Shown here: positions 7,028 through 16,944 of the stretch, one piece after another
Position numbering within the stretch: the first letter of the stretch is position 1
How the letters are laid out: every line of letters begins with the position of its first letter
Source: Bacteroides sp. CAG:545
GTDB lineage: Bacteria > Bacteroidota > Bacteroidia > Bacteroidales > UBA932
Length of the DNA: 32,316 bases
Assembly (NCBI GenBank): GCA_000432515.1
Contig: HF996030.1
Location: forward strand, 15,220-47,535
Direction of reading: 5' to 3'
Notes under the pieces: model-generated
What the model was told of the DNA's origin: nothing
What the model saw: the letters and a program-made list of their open reading frames with translations, nothing else
Databases searched by the model: none
Translations under genes and position numbers: made by a program

Positions 7028-8029
7028 CTATTTCTTCGTATCCATAACGTATATATGGGAGGATAGCACCCTTTCTCCTGTGTGGTCGAAACCGCCGCGG
7101 TCTGTAGGATAGTTCACGACGTGCGTGTCCGGATCGCCCTGACCTGCCACACAGAGAGTTGAGGAGCCGCCACCATCCATATTCAGGGCATACTGAGGAT
7201 TGAAATTCTCCTTCAAGAAGAAGGTAAGTTCGCGCGCATTCATACCCTCGGCAATTCCAGGACGTCGTCCGTCAACGACAATCATCAGGAAATGTTTGTC
7301 TTTCGTAAGTGCCACTGCAGTTCTTGGATGGCGCACTCCCTGGTGACGAATAGGATCCTCATACTTGAGAGCCTCAAGCTGCGACTGGGAGTAACCGTCC
7401 GGAACGAAATTGGCCCCAACCGTCTCATAATTGTCTATGAGCATAGGTGCTGAAGACAGAATGTTGGCTTCCTCTCTCTTATTGTAAACAGCGCGTGTCT
7501 TTTCGATGTCCCGATTGCAGTCCTTTGCGGTAAAATCTATCTTCACGTCCTGCTTTCCGTCGGTATATACCGCAGCTTCCGATTTCCACTGTGGCACTCC
7601 GGTATTCATAACGTAAGGATTCGGAATTGCGAACTTGACTATGCCGTCCACCTTTATATAACAGGACTCCGGCTCATATGCGGCATTCACCACTCCCACG
7701 GCACCGAGCTTTGACATAGTCGCGGACGTTGTCGCCCCGTCGTGATAGTCGAACTTGACTTCATATCTGTCGGAATTAAGATCGACATCAAGCACTGAAA
7801 CAATCTGTTCCGCACCGGAAATCTCATCATATCCACGGAAAGATTTGAAAATCAGTCCTTCGCTGACCTGACTCTCTGTCCACTTGCCCTGAAGTTCCGT
7901 CTGTGAAGTGGAAGGACTGCTGTCCTTTGGCACAAATGCAGAATTGTCCTGCGACTTTGCACAGCTTCCACAACCTGCGAGCAGGATGACGAGAGCGAAA
8001 AGAATATATCTTGTTGTGTGTGTTTTCAT
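7028..8029 (-). CDS. Phosphodiester glycosidase-family (NAGPA-like) lipoprotein
   Basis: A lipoprotein of 333 residues: signal peptide with lipobox LLAGC (Cys20), then a Ser/Thr-rich linker, then a domain of the NAGPA / DUF2233 family (Pfam PF09992). In animals, family members remove GlcNAc from GlcNAc-1-phospho-mannose diesters. Visible family blocks are VNAAYE (about 114-119), HPRTAVALTKD (234-244), VVDGRRPGIAEG (251-262) and the hallmark NMDGGGSSTLCVAG (283-296). It sits 12 bases after the GLUG lipoprotein gene and is the last intact gene of the SusCD operon. By inference it acts at the cell surface or in the periplasm on a phosphodiester-linked sugar. The actual substrate is unknown. Confidence 0.85.
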   Translation of the reverse strand: MKTHTTRYILFALVILLAGCGSCAKSQDNSAFVPKDSSPSTSQTELQGKWTESQVSEGLIFKSFRGYDEISGAEQIVSVLDVDLNSDRYEVKFDYHDGATTSATMSKLGAVGVVNAAYEPESCYIKVDGIVKFAIPNPYVMNTGVPQWKSEAAVYTDGKQDVKIDFTAKDCNRDIEKTRAVYNKREEANILSSAPMLIDNYETVGANFVPDGYSQSQLEALKYEDPIRHQGVRHPRTAVALTKDKHFLMIVVDGRRPGIAEGMNARELTFFLKENFNPQYALNMDGGGSSTLCVAGQGDPDTHVVNYPTDRGGFDHTGERVLSSHIYVMDTKK

Positions 8030-8041
8030 TTTCTTCTATGA

Positions 8042-10651
8042 TTATTTTTTAAGAGATGGAATTTGTTTCGAGAAGTCCCAGATGGATGCGTCCCAGCCGA
8101 GGCTTTGGGCGACAGCGGAGGCATTGCTGCCGGATGCCGCCTTGCCGTGGTATGGGAATATGATATAATCCGCAGACGTGGAAGGTTCAGAGATTACCAG
8201 CGGAGCGGAAGGACCAGCATTTTCCTGATCATAAAGATTGCTGTAGAACTCTGCCGTCAATTTCATTTCACTCTTGCGCATGCAGTCCTTCAGGACATTC
8301 TTGGTCGCAGTAAAACCGACTACCGCGCCTGAACCTGCCTTTGTATTTGTGTCTGAGGCAGGACGTGTTGCAGTTATATTGTCGAGCCAGACAATGCATG
8401 ACTCGATATTGTTCCCATAATCAGAGCCGGCTGCCGCCCAGCCACCGTTGCATGCTCTTCCGACGACGCCACCTATACAGCCCCAGCCATCTACAGCCCC
8501 TGAAACGAAGCAATTCTTCACAGAGGAAGATGAACCCAAATCACCGACTATGCCGCCGAGTCTCTGGATACCTTTCAGCTTTCCGGAGAAAAGACAATCT
8601 TCAACAGTCAGTTTGTTCTCATTTTTTCCGATAATGCCACCACAGTTTTCCACACCTTCCACTTCTCCGGAGACCATGCAAGACTTAATGCTCGCGACTC
8701 CACCGGAGATTCCTGCTATTCCTCCTACAAGATTGGATGCAGAACTCAGATTACCGCTGAACTCACATCCGGACAAGGCTCCGCCCTGGAAATGGCCGAT
8801 GATGCCGCCGACGCGCTCGAGTTCACCCCTCACAGTCGCAGTCACCACACATCCTGTCACGCTGACATCACCGCCGGACTCCCAGCCGATAATACCGCCT
8901 GTGTATTTGCCCTTGTTATTGGTGACACTGCCACCTACTTTGCATCCGGAAATCACGACTCCTGCATTTGATTTTCCGACAATTCCTCCGCAGGATGCCC
9001 TCTGCGTGTTGTGAACCACGTCAGATATGACGTTGACAGTAATGTCGCAGTTCCTGAATTCACTGTTTGCAGCCACTCCGGCAAGTCCGCCTGTCTGCGC
9101 TTCACCTGCCGCTTCGTTGGTCAGCGTCACATTAGCCTTCACATTGGAAACGACAGCCTTGATTCCGGCATTGGTTCCTGTCCAGCCGCCGAGAAGCCCG
9201 CAATTCCCTGCAATGCCGAGCACTGTAGCGTCAACGAACTCCACATTTTCGCAGACTCCGTTAAGCACGCCGAAGAAACTTGCATAGATTTTGGCGCCGG
9301 AGCATGAGAAATTGAGGATTTTATGCCCATCCCCGTCAAAATGGATTCCGAGGTCGTAAGGGTCTTCAAAATTGAGCGGCGTCCAATTCTGCTTTCTCAA
9401 ATCTATATCTGTCGTGAGCTTGACATAGACAGTCTCTCCTTTCTTCAGGACAGACTTGAGGTTGAACAGTTGTCCGGCAGTGGAAAGAAGATAAGGGTCG
9501 CTTTCCGTTCCTGAGCCTTTGCTGATTTCTTCAGGAGTTATCGGAGCATCGGGATCCTCCACCTTGACATGTCCGCAAACTTCTGCGACATCTGCCCTAG
9601 AAGCAAGCCAATTGAAAGCAGGGTAGCCGTTTGCAACACTGCCGTCCTTTGCCCAAGGATCACCCCAGCCGGTGACGACAGCACGAAGTTCCGCGTCATT
9701 CTTTCCATCAGGATTGTCAAGTTCCGATATGGTATTTGCATAGGTGCAGGCTCCGTCATAGACTTTTTTCGTCCCGCTCACAAGACCGGTATTGTCTTTA
9801 GGTCCGGAAACGGAACTGTTCCAAGCCACCACGTTCTGGAGATAGGAACTTCCCTCAAGATTACCTGCTATACCGCCACAGGCTCTGTCCGCAGAGACTC
9901 TTCCTGTAGCATATACGTTTGTCACAATGCCACCGTCCAGCATATTGCCGACAATGCCGCCACCCTGACCAGAGGCGCTGACACGAGCAGACGAATAGCA
10001 ATTGTCAATCTGACAGGAATACGGAGAATATGCAGTTCCTGACATTCCCACTATTCCTCCGGCAGGATTCCCGCTGACCGAGCCGCTGACAAAGCAGTTC
10101 TTTATGCTTCCGACATAGTTGCTGTTCTTAGGGGAACGGATACCGAGATAGCCAGCGATGATTCCGGAAGCATTGGAGCCGGAAATCGCAGCGTCAAGAA
10201 ACCCGACATTGCGACATTCACCGCAGAGTATTCCGAAAAAGCTCGAATAGTTCTGTCCTTTGCAGTTGAGATTCCTGATGACGTGTCCGTCACCGTCAAA
10301 ATCGACAAAACGACTGTAAGGCTCCGCATTGTTGAGCGGAACCCAAGGGATGTCTTTCATATCTATGTCTGCGGAAAGTCTGAAATAGACCATTTCTTCC
10401 GGAGACAGCCCTTGCGGCATATTTGCCAAATGCTGCGCTGTCGCAATAATATATGGAGATTCCGGAGTTCCGAAACCAGAAGCGAAGGCTCCTCCCAATC
10501 CTCCTGTGTCTTCACTGGAGTCTCCTGTTCTGTCCGGCGGTACCCTCGAATATGAATCCAAAGGGTCATAGCGGCAAGACAGAAGCGACGCGAGCGTCAG
10601 CATCAGTGTAACAACATATACCGATATTTTATATATCCTTTTCATAAACAT
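8042..10651 (-). CDS. Large GLUG-repeat surface lipoprotein
   Basis: 869 residues with a lipobox ending in Cys26 (LASLLSC). Two modules follow. Module 1 (about 60-352) opens with GFGTPESPYIIATAQHLANM and closes with NGYPAFNWLAS. Module 2 (about 378-869) opens with GSGTESDPYLLSTAGQLFNL. Each then has an FDGDGHxIxNLxC strand and a ladder of GLUG-type repeats (GGIVG or GGIIG, each followed by a Cys-containing rung such as IDNCYSSARV). That pattern suggests a right-handed beta-helix. GLUG repeats occur in bacterial surface proteins and adhesins, and no catalytic motif is seen. Its place between SusD and the glycosidase suggests a surface ligand- or glycan-binding protein; this is inference. The start is either Met1 or Met3 (MKRIYK). 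Confidence 0.85.
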   Translation of the reverse strand: MFMKRIYKISVYVVTLMLTLASLLSCRYDPLDSYSRVPPDRTGDSSEDTGGLGGAFASGFGTPESPYIIATAQHLANMPQGLSPEEMVYFRLSADIDMKDIPWVPLNNAEPYSRFVDFDGDGHVIRNLNCKGQNYSSFFGILCGECRNVGFLDAAISGSNASGIIAGYLGIRSPKNSNYVGSIKNCFVSGSVSGNPAGGIVGMSGTAYSPYSCQIDNCYSSARVSASGQGGGIVGNMLDGGIVTNVYATGRVSADRACGGIAGNLEGSSYLQNVVAWNSSVSGPKDNTGLVSGTKKVYDGACTYANTISELDNPDGKNDAELRAVVTGWGDPWAKDGSVANGYPAFNWLASRADVAEVCGHVKVEDPDAPITPEEISKGSGTESDPYLLSTAGQLFNLKSVLKKGETVYVKLTTDIDLRKQNWTPLNFEDPYDLGIHFDGDGHKILNFSCSGAKIYASFFGVLNGVCENVEFVDATVLGIAGNCGLLGGWTGTNAGIKAVVSNVKANVTLTNEAAGEAQTGGLAGVAANSEFRNCDITVNVISDVVHNTQRASCGGIVGKSNAGVVISGCKVGGSVTNNKGKYTGGIIGWESGGDVSVTGCVVTATVRGELERVGGIIGHFQGGALSGCEFSGNLSSASNLVGGIAGISGGVASIKSCMVSGEVEGVENCGGIIGKNENKLTVEDCLFSGKLKGIQRLGGIVGDLGSSSSVKNCFVSGAVDGWGCIGGVVGRACNGGWAAAGSDYGNNIESCIVWLDNITATRPASDTNTKAGSGAVVGFTATKNVLKDCMRKSEMKLTAEFYSNLYDQENAGPSAPLVISEPSTSADYIIFPYHGKAASGSNASAVAQSLGWDASIWDFSKQIPSLKK

Positions 10652-10657
10652 TGATTT

Positions 10658-12400
10658 TTACCATCCTTTATTCTGTTCGATTTTTCCGCCCGTAAGGATT
10701 ATGTCTTCCTTAGGAATCGGATAGAAATAATCACGCTCTTCGTTCCATTTCCTCACCATATCGGAGAAGAAAACTATTTTCCCGGAGCCGTTCCCTGAAA
10801 GCTTGTAGTCTGTGTCAATGTTGAACCATGTGACGTTCTCCTTCACGGAAGGTTGAGCGCCACTATAGACGCAGATGTCAGCATTACCGTCACCGTTCAC
10901 GTCATAAGCCTTTCCTATCTTGTCGGCAGGAATGTAGATGCCTTCCATTTTCTGTCCTATGCAGGCACCCTCCTTCCATCGCATCAAATCCCACCAGCGG
11001 TTCTGGCTCTCAAGCACGAGCTCTATTGTCCTTTCCCTGCGGATTTCGAGAATCACGCCCTTATTCGCACCTGTGACATTGGTATAGCCGGTCTCCGCAG
11101 AAGACAGGTATGGATCCGGAGAATCATTTGCCGCGCCAAGATTCAAATCAGGCATCTTTGCCCGTGCACGAATCTTGTTTACCGAAATATCCAAGTCTCC
11201 CTGCGTGATTTCCTCAAGTTCGGCCTTAGCTTCGGCATAGTTGAGATAAATCTCCGCCATACGGAAAAGCGGCAGGTCATTGTAGGAAGCAGCACTTGAG
11301 TTGAGGTTTGCCTCAACGATATATTTGTGTGGCTGATAGCCCGTTATGCAGTTGGAAAAATTCAGTCCCTTGGTTGTTCTGATAGTCTGGGCAAGACGCG
11401 GGTCACGTCCTGAGACTTCATTGACAAATTCAATCTTGTCATAATCCGGTTTGTCCGTAAACCTCGTTCCGTCTGCCATAAGATAGCTGTTTACGAATTT
11501 CTTGGTAAAGCCGCAACGGCCCTCACCAGGAGTATTGAAAGTTCCCAAAACGGAATTCGGGAGGGACGCTGACTGATCATAATCCCTCGCAAGGATAACC
11601 TCAACGGATTTTGCGTTGTCAGAGGTGAAGAGATCGCGATATGGCTGAGTCCCGGATGTGTAGAGAGAATAGCCACGCGGGGCATTCATGAGTGCGTCTG
11701 ATGATTCCACACATAGGCGAAGCCATTTTTCCGAATCCGCAAGGCCATGATATTTGCGGAAAGTACCCTCAAACAAGCAGATGCGGCTTTTGAGTGCCAT
11801 AGCCGTCCACCAAGTCACGTGATAGAGGTCTTTCGTACTGTTTTCTTTCTTGAAAAGTCTGATTGCTTCATCGATGTCTTCGATGACCTTTTCCATAACG
11901 AAGTCGCGGGAATCCCGGGCTTTATAGAGAGCCGGATCATCGGTTCCCGGAACGTGGTCAAGCCACGGAACATCTCCGAAACGTTTCACCATATTGAAAT
12001 AGTAGTGTGCCCTGAAAAATTTGGCAACACCGGTATATTTCCGCACAGCTGCCGCATCAGGGCAATTGCCGATATTCTCAAGCAGGAAGTTGATATGCCT
12101 GAGAGCTTCGAAAGACCAACCTCCGCCCTTTTCAGGAACGGTACGTGTGAGACTAACCTCACTCGCAAGCGGAATCCAAATCATATTGTCACCGATTTCC
12201 TTGTATATTCCGTTTCCTCCAGGGAGAATATCGCTATAGAACCGGTTTGCATAAAGTTCCAGCTCCGATTCGTTCTTGAAATATGTCTTCACAGTCACAG
12301 CAGCCTTTGGCGTGAGATCCAGAAGATCGCAGGAACTCAACAATACTGATGCGAAAATGATGGATATAAATCCTATTATCATTGATTTTTTCATATACAT
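10658..12400 (-). CDS. SusD/RagB-family outer-membrane lipoprotein
   Basis: A 580-residue surface lipoprotein that forms the lid of a SusCD transporter and binds the ligand. The signal peptide ends in lipobox LLSSC (about Cys24), followed by the classic DLLDLTPK and then the helical SusD core. It has the RRERTIELVLESQNRWWDLMRWKEG segment (about 430-460) and the C-terminal YPIPKEDI...EQNKGW typical of the family. It starts 12 bases after susC, the usual gene order. Met1 and Met3 are both possible starts. Ligand type cannot be read from the sequence. Confidence 0.95.
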   Translation of the reverse strand: MYMKKSMIIGFISIIFASVLLSSCDLLDLTPKAAVTVKTYFKNESELELYANRFYSDILPGGNGIYKEIGDNMIWIPLASEVSLTRTVPEKGGGWSFEALRHINFLLENIGNCPDAAAVRKYTGVAKFFRAHYYFNMVKRFGDVPWLDHVPGTDDPALYKARDSRDFVMEKVIEDIDEAIRLFKKENSTKDLYHVTWWTAMALKSRICLFEGTFRKYHGLADSEKWLRLCVESSDALMNAPRGYSLYTSGTQPYRDLFTSDNAKSVEVILARDYDQSASLPNSVLGTFNTPGEGRCGFTKKFVNSYLMADGTRFTDKPDYDKIEFVNEVSGRDPRLAQTIRTTKGLNFSNCITGYQPHKYIVEANLNSSAASYNDLPLFRMAEIYLNYAEAKAELEEITQGDLDISVNKIRARAKMPDLNLGAANDSPDPYLSSAETGYTNVTGANKGVILEIRRERTIELVLESQNRWWDLMRWKEGACIGQKMEGIYIPADKIGKAYDVNGDGNADICVYSGAQPSVKENVTWFNIDTDYKLSGNGSGKIVFFSDMVRKWNEERDYFYPIPKEDIILTGGKIEQNKGW

Positions 12401-12412
12401 TGCCCTCCCGAA

Positions 12413-15400
12413 TTAAAGTGTTATGTCAAGTCCGAAAGTGAATGTTCTCGCGTACGGATAGACCATTCCGGCTCCTCTTCCATTTTTCCATGTGAGCGAT
12501 GATGACGCCTGTTCCGGGTCAATGTACCGGCTCTTCAGCGCTGTAAGAGTAGCGAGGTTCTCACCCGAGAAGAAAATGCGGAACTTGGTCATATGCATCT
12601 TTTCAAGCCACTTCTCAGGAAGAGTGTAGCCAATGGTAAGATTTTTCAGACGGCAGTAGCCGACATTCTGGAGATAGCGGTCGTTTACCGCTCCTAGTTC
12701 TCTGTTGGTCATGAGGGCGACATAACCCCTCGGCCTCGGGAAATACGCATTCGGATTGGTCTCCGACCATACCCTGCTCATAAAATCCTTCGGAATGAAT
12801 GAAACGTAAGGACGGGAATACGGTCCCCAGAAAGCATAGTCTTCGGTACTAGGATACATATTTTGACGTCCAATACCCTGCAACATCATGGAGAAGTCTA
12901 TGCCTTTCCATCCGAGACTCAGCGTTCCGCTGAAGTTATAGCGCGGAAGTGAATTTCCGATTACGACCATATCTTTTACATCATCTGCCGAAGTCGTAGG
13001 CTCAATCTTCCCGTTTCCGTCCAGGTCAATGAACTTGAGGTCGCCGGCGTGGAGTCCTGTATCCACAATCTCCGTGTTGATCATATCATTGACAGCACTC
13101 TGATCCACTTTGTATGCCATTGCATCTGCATTCGTCGCAAAGAGTCCTCCTATACGGTAGCCCCAGATATCTCCGAGTTTCTGCCCTACGTATGGGCTTG
13201 CCAGCGTCTTGTTCGGATTGTCGTATTTCGTGACATATGAGACATTGTCACCCAGGCCGAAACTGACCCCATAGCTGAAGTTATCACCGGCAAGACGGAA
13301 ACTGTCATTCCACGAAATCGTGAACTCATAACCGAGAGTGCGAAGGTCCGCCGAATTGTTTTTCGGAGCAGCAGCGCCGTAAGTGGAAGGAAGTGCCTGA
13401 CTCTGCATTATCATATCCTTCGTATCGCGGATATATGCATCTCCGCTGAAGTTGAGCCTACCTCTGAACATCGAGAGATCGAGTCCGATATTATTTGTGT
13501 ATATCTTCTCCCATGAGATGTCTGACGCATTCGGTGAAGACTCATTGGCGTAATAAACTTTCTGACCCTCACCGAAACGGTAATTGAGCTGGCCTGAGGT
13601 GCTGATTGTCTGTATGTAATCATAATATCCCACTGCACTCTGGTTTCCGAGGGAGCCATAGGAATACCTGAGTTTCAAGTTATTGACCACATGCTTCGCA
13701 TTTTTGAAGAACGGCTCCTCACTGATTCTCCAACCGAGGGAGAATGACGGGAAGAATCCGAAACGACGTCCCTTGGCAAAACGCGAACTTCCGTCGTAAC
13801 GTCCGCTGGTCTCGACCAGATAACGGTCTGCATAGGCGTAGTTGAGGCGATAGAAGAAACCAAGGACTGCATAGTCGTTCTGACCTCCACGGGTGTATAT
13901 ATTGTCACCTACAGCGATGTTGAAATCCGAAATTTCTTCACTCAAGAGATCGTAGCGACGCATATAATTCGTCTTGTAGTATTTGTACTCGTAATTGACA
14001 CCAGCCATGGCCTTGAAGTCGTGCTTCTCTCCGAAAACATCTCCGTAAGTCGCATAAGCATTGAAGACATTCCTGCGGGTAGTGTTGTAACTCTCCTGGA
14101 TTCTGTCTTTAGCAGCCTCGTCAGAAGCCGACATATAGAGAATCTTGCCCGGTATGCGGGAATAAGGAACATCCACGAAACGGTTGAACGCATAATACAT
14201 CAGATCGGTGTAGGAATAATTTGCCCTTATCTCAAACTGTTTCACCGGTTTGATAACGGCTTCGAAGGTAGTCCTGAGTTCTGTATTCTTGTCCGCCATA
14301 TCATGCTTGCCGTATTCGGCTATTGCATGAACTCCGTTTGTCACCCGGTATGTAGGGCTTGTTGAAGAGTAGTAAACAAATGTACCATCCGGATTTATCG
14401 GGACAATACTTGCAAGTGCATGATTCCATGCGCTGGAGAAATATTGGTTGAAAGCGCTGGAGCTACCTGGGAACGACTGCTTACGGCTCGACCAGTTGGT
14501 GTTGTTGGTGAGTTCGAGCCAATCTGTGACCTTAACCCCGATTTTCGTGCGGAAAGTATAGTGGGTATAATGATCCGGCTTTATCGCCTTGGCTCCAGTC
14601 TGGTCATAGAAATTGCCGGAAAAGAGGAAATTTACTCTACCCGTACTTCCGCTTACGCTCAGGTTGTGGTCGTGAGTCGGGCGGGTATTGTTGAACATAT
14701 AATTGTACCAGTCAAAATTGGCGTAGTATTTATATACACCATCCTTCTCGACTACCCAAGGTCTCGACGGATCTTCCACTTTGTCGTTACGGCGTATCCA
14801 CAGTTCGTGGTAGTCCTCTGCAGTGTAAGTCGTGTAAGGTGTACCCTGATAGGTACGGTAGAACATATCATTGATATATGCGCTGTAGTAGCCTCTGGTC
14901 TCGAAATCTGTTGACACCGTGGATGTTCCGAAAGTGAACTTTCCGTTGTAGGATACCTTTATCTTTTCATCCGTCGGGTTCTTGGTATTCACGAGTACGA
15001 CTCCGAAACCGGCACGCGCACCATAGACTGCCGACGCCGAAGCATCTTTAAGAACGCTAATAGACTCGATATCGTTCGGATTCACGTCACGCAAGTCCCC
15101 CTCCACGCCGTCAATGAGAATGAGAGGTCCGGTAGATGAGGCTATCGAGGTCACACCTCGGATGTTCACTGTCGCCCCATCACCCGCACGTCCTGAAGTC
15201 TTGACCATGACATTAGGCATAGCACCCTGAAGCATCTCACCTACGGAAGCAGCATTGCGGTTGCGCAGATTGTCTCCGTCAACAACTGCCACTGCGCCGG
15301 TAAGGTTCACTTTCTTCTGAGTACCATAGCCTATGACCACGGTTTCCGTGAGGAACTCCGTATCCGGGGAAAGAACGATTTCAAGCGGAGCCGTATTCCT

Positions 15401-15934
15401 GACAGGAATTTCTACGTCTGTAAAGCCTATAAACGAAACGACGAGAATTTCATTCAAAGCGACGTCAAGACTGAATTTTCCGTCAATGTCGGAGACCGCT
15501 CCGGCTCCATGGCGTCCCTTGACCACAATCCCGGCTCCGACCAACGCTTCTCCGTCATCGGATTTTACGCTGCCTTTCAAGTTGAAGCGTTCGTCAGACC
15601 TGCCGACATTGTCTTTCTCCGCCACACGGCTCTCGGAAACAAGCACTGTGCGTCCGCTTACGCTTACAGACACTGGCTGTCCCTCAAATACTTTCCGTAC
15701 AGCTGTTTCAACGTCAACATCCGCCAGCGACACAGAAACCTTTCGCTCCATATCTATTCCTGACGATTTGACCACCACCGAATATCCATATCGGGACTGG
15801 ATTTCAGCGATTACCCTCGACACTTTGGCATCACGCATATTCAGCGTTATGTCCTGGGCGTACCCCAGTGCACACGACAGAAAAACTGCGGTCAGCAAGG
15901 CGACGAGTACCCTGTTAAAAGATTTCAGGTTCAT
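12413..15934 (-). CDS. SusC/RagA-family TonB-dependent outer-membrane transporter with STN domain
   Basis: An outer-membrane beta-barrel importer energised by TonB. Domains of the 1173-residue protein are: signal peptide (1-26), STN signalling domain (about 28-100), carboxypeptidase-regulatory-like beta-sandwich (about 117-190), a TonB-box-like segment (TETVVIGYG, 196-204), plug with IRGVTSIASSTGPLILIDGV and SVLKDASASAVYGARAG, then the barrel ending FTFGLDITL. The STN domain is the part that contacts FecR-type anti-sigma factors, and both fecR and an ECF sigma gene lie immediately upstream. Its start overlaps the fecR stop by four bases, so transporter and anti-sigma factor are translated from one message. 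Confidence 0.96.
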   Translation of the reverse strand: MNLKSFNRVLVALLTAVFLSCALGYAQDITLNMRDAKVSRVIAEIQSRYGYSVVVKSSGIDMERKVSVSLADVDVETAVRKVFEGQPVSVSVSGRTVLVSESRVAEKDNVGRSDERFNLKGSVKSDDGEALVGAGIVVKGRHGAGAVSDIDGKFSLDVALNEILVVSFIGFTDVEIPVRNTAPLEIVLSPDTEFLTETVVIGYGTQKKVNLTGAVAVVDGDNLRNRNAASVGEMLQGAMPNVMVKTSGRAGDGATVNIRGVTSIASSTGPLILIDGVEGDLRDVNPNDIESISVLKDASASAVYGARAGFGVVLVNTKNPTDEKIKVSYNGKFTFGTSTVSTDFETRGYYSAYINDMFYRTYQGTPYTTYTAEDYHELWIRRNDKVEDPSRPWVVEKDGVYKYYANFDWYNYMFNNTRPTHDHNLSVSGSTGRVNFLFSGNFYDQTGAKAIKPDHYTHYTFRTKIGVKVTDWLELTNNTNWSSRKQSFPGSSSAFNQYFSSAWNHALASIVPINPDGTFVYYSSTSPTYRVTNGVHAIAEYGKHDMADKNTELRTTFEAVIKPVKQFEIRANYSYTDLMYYAFNRFVDVPYSRIPGKILYMSASDEAAKDRIQESYNTTRRNVFNAYATYGDVFGEKHDFKAMAGVNYEYKYYKTNYMRRYDLLSEEISDFNIAVGDNIYTRGGQNDYAVLGFFYRLNYAYADRYLVETSGRYDGSSRFAKGRRFGFFPSFSLGWRISEEPFFKNAKHVVNNLKLRYSYGSLGNQSAVGYYDYIQTISTSGQLNYRFGEGQKVYYANESSPNASDISWEKIYTNNIGLDLSMFRGRLNFSGDAYIRDTKDMIMQSQALPSTYGAAAPKNNSADLRTLGYEFTISWNDSFRLAGDNFSYGVSFGLGDNVSYVTKYDNPNKTLASPYVGQKLGDIWGYRIGGLFATNADAMAYKVDQSAVNDMINTEIVDTGLHAGDLKFIDLDGNGKIEPTTSADDVKDMVVIGNSLPRYNFSGTLSLGWKGIDFSMMLQGIGRQNMYPSTEDYAFWGPYSRPYVSFIPKDFMSRVWSETNPNAYFPRPRGYVALMTNRELGAVNDRYLQNVGYCRLKNLTIGYTLPEKWLEKMHMTKFRIFFSGENLATLTALKSRYIDPEQASSSLTWKNGRGAGMVYPYARTFTFGLDITL

Positions 15935-16893
15935 CTTACTGTTAGTTTAATATTGTTATTAATGTGATTAATTCTGAAATGCCGCTCTACATTGAGCGCA
16001 TTCAGTATCTCATCGAGATTTTCCCCGTTAATGAACGACGCATAGTATTTTTCCCCCGCGATGCTGTCCTCCACGCTGATATCCACCTTGAAGCGGCGTG
16101 AAAGCGTGCCGACTATCTCTGAGAGTGTGGCATCGACAAACTGAAGTCCATCGACGTCCAGAACCTGTTCATAACTATTGACATCGAAATGTAATCTTTT
16201 TATATTGCCTTTTTCCTTGTCATAGCGTATAATTTCGCCGGGAACGAGCTTTACGGATGTCCCGTCGGCGCGCATACAAAGCTCTACAGAACCGTTGAGA
16301 AGCGCGACCTCCTCATTTTTGGAATCCATAAAAGAGGACACGTGAAAGCGGGTTCCGTGGACGATTACATCCATATTGTCGGAAACTGCGACGAATTTCT
16401 TCTCAGGATCCTTTGCGACATCAAAGAGGACATCTCCGCTGATAAATACTTTTCTTTCAGAAGATGAGAACTTGTCCGGATATATCAGGCGGCTGCACGG
16501 ACCGATTCTCACAGATGTCCCGTCGGATAGTTCCACAGAAGCATTTTCCGCATATGCCGTGGAAATCTCATTCCATACGGTCTCCGTCTCACCACCTGCT
16601 CCAAATGAGAGCCAAAGGCAGGTGAACAGCAGCGGGATAAATAAAACCGCTGCAATGTTCGAGACAATGCGCAGCGCCGAATGCCATCTCTTGCGGATTG
16701 TCAGACCGACATTTTTCGCAAAACTATCAAAAGCCGCCTCGCCCATCGATACGTCCTTCCCTGAAACTTCTGACTCCGCCTGCCTGAGCAGTTCGCCAAG
16801 AACCACATCAAACTGGGGACTATCCTCATTCTCCAGAAGCAAGTCCTGGAATTTACTTATGTTTTTATCTGAATTCGAGCTCATACTGTACAA
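15931..16893 (-). CDS. FecR-family anti-sigma factor
   Basis: An inner-membrane regulator that controls the partner ECF sigma factor and receives the signal from the SusC STN domain. In the 320 residues there is a cytoplasmic N-terminal segment (1-70), one transmembrane helix (about 73-97, rich in Ile/Leu/Phe), and a periplasmic FecR domain (about 110-215, ELSDGTSVRIGPCSRLIYP, VHGTRFHVSSF, VALLNGSVEL). A C-terminal DUF4974-type region follows (LQFVDATLSEIVGTLSRRF). It lies 51 bases after the sigma gene and its stop overlaps the susC start (ATGA). Met1 and Met4 are alternative starts. Confidence 0.93.
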   Translation of the reverse strand: MYSMSSNSDKNISKFQDLLLENEDSPQFDVVLGELLRQAESEVSGKDVSMGEAAFDSFAKNVGLTIRKRWHSALRIVSNIAAVLFIPLLFTCLWLSFGAGGETETVWNEISTAYAENASVELSDGTSVRIGPCSRLIYPDKFSSSERKVFISGDVLFDVAKDPEKKFVAVSDNMDVIVHGTRFHVSSFMDSKNEEVALLNGSVELCMRADGTSVKLVPGEIIRYDKEKGNIKRLHFDVNSYEQVLDVDGLQFVDATLSEIVGTLSRRFKVDISVEDSIAGEKYYASFINGENLDEILNALNVERHFRINHINNNIKLTVR

Positions 16894-16944
16894 TAAACTC
16901 GAAAAGAGGGAGAATCCCCCAATCAGAAAATGAAAAAATTCAAT

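Noticed and set aside
6063..9307. Plus-strand open frames opposite the GLUG and glycosidase genes
   Set aside because: Low-complexity Pro/Ser-rich translations antisense to well-supported repeat proteins; no domain or start signal.
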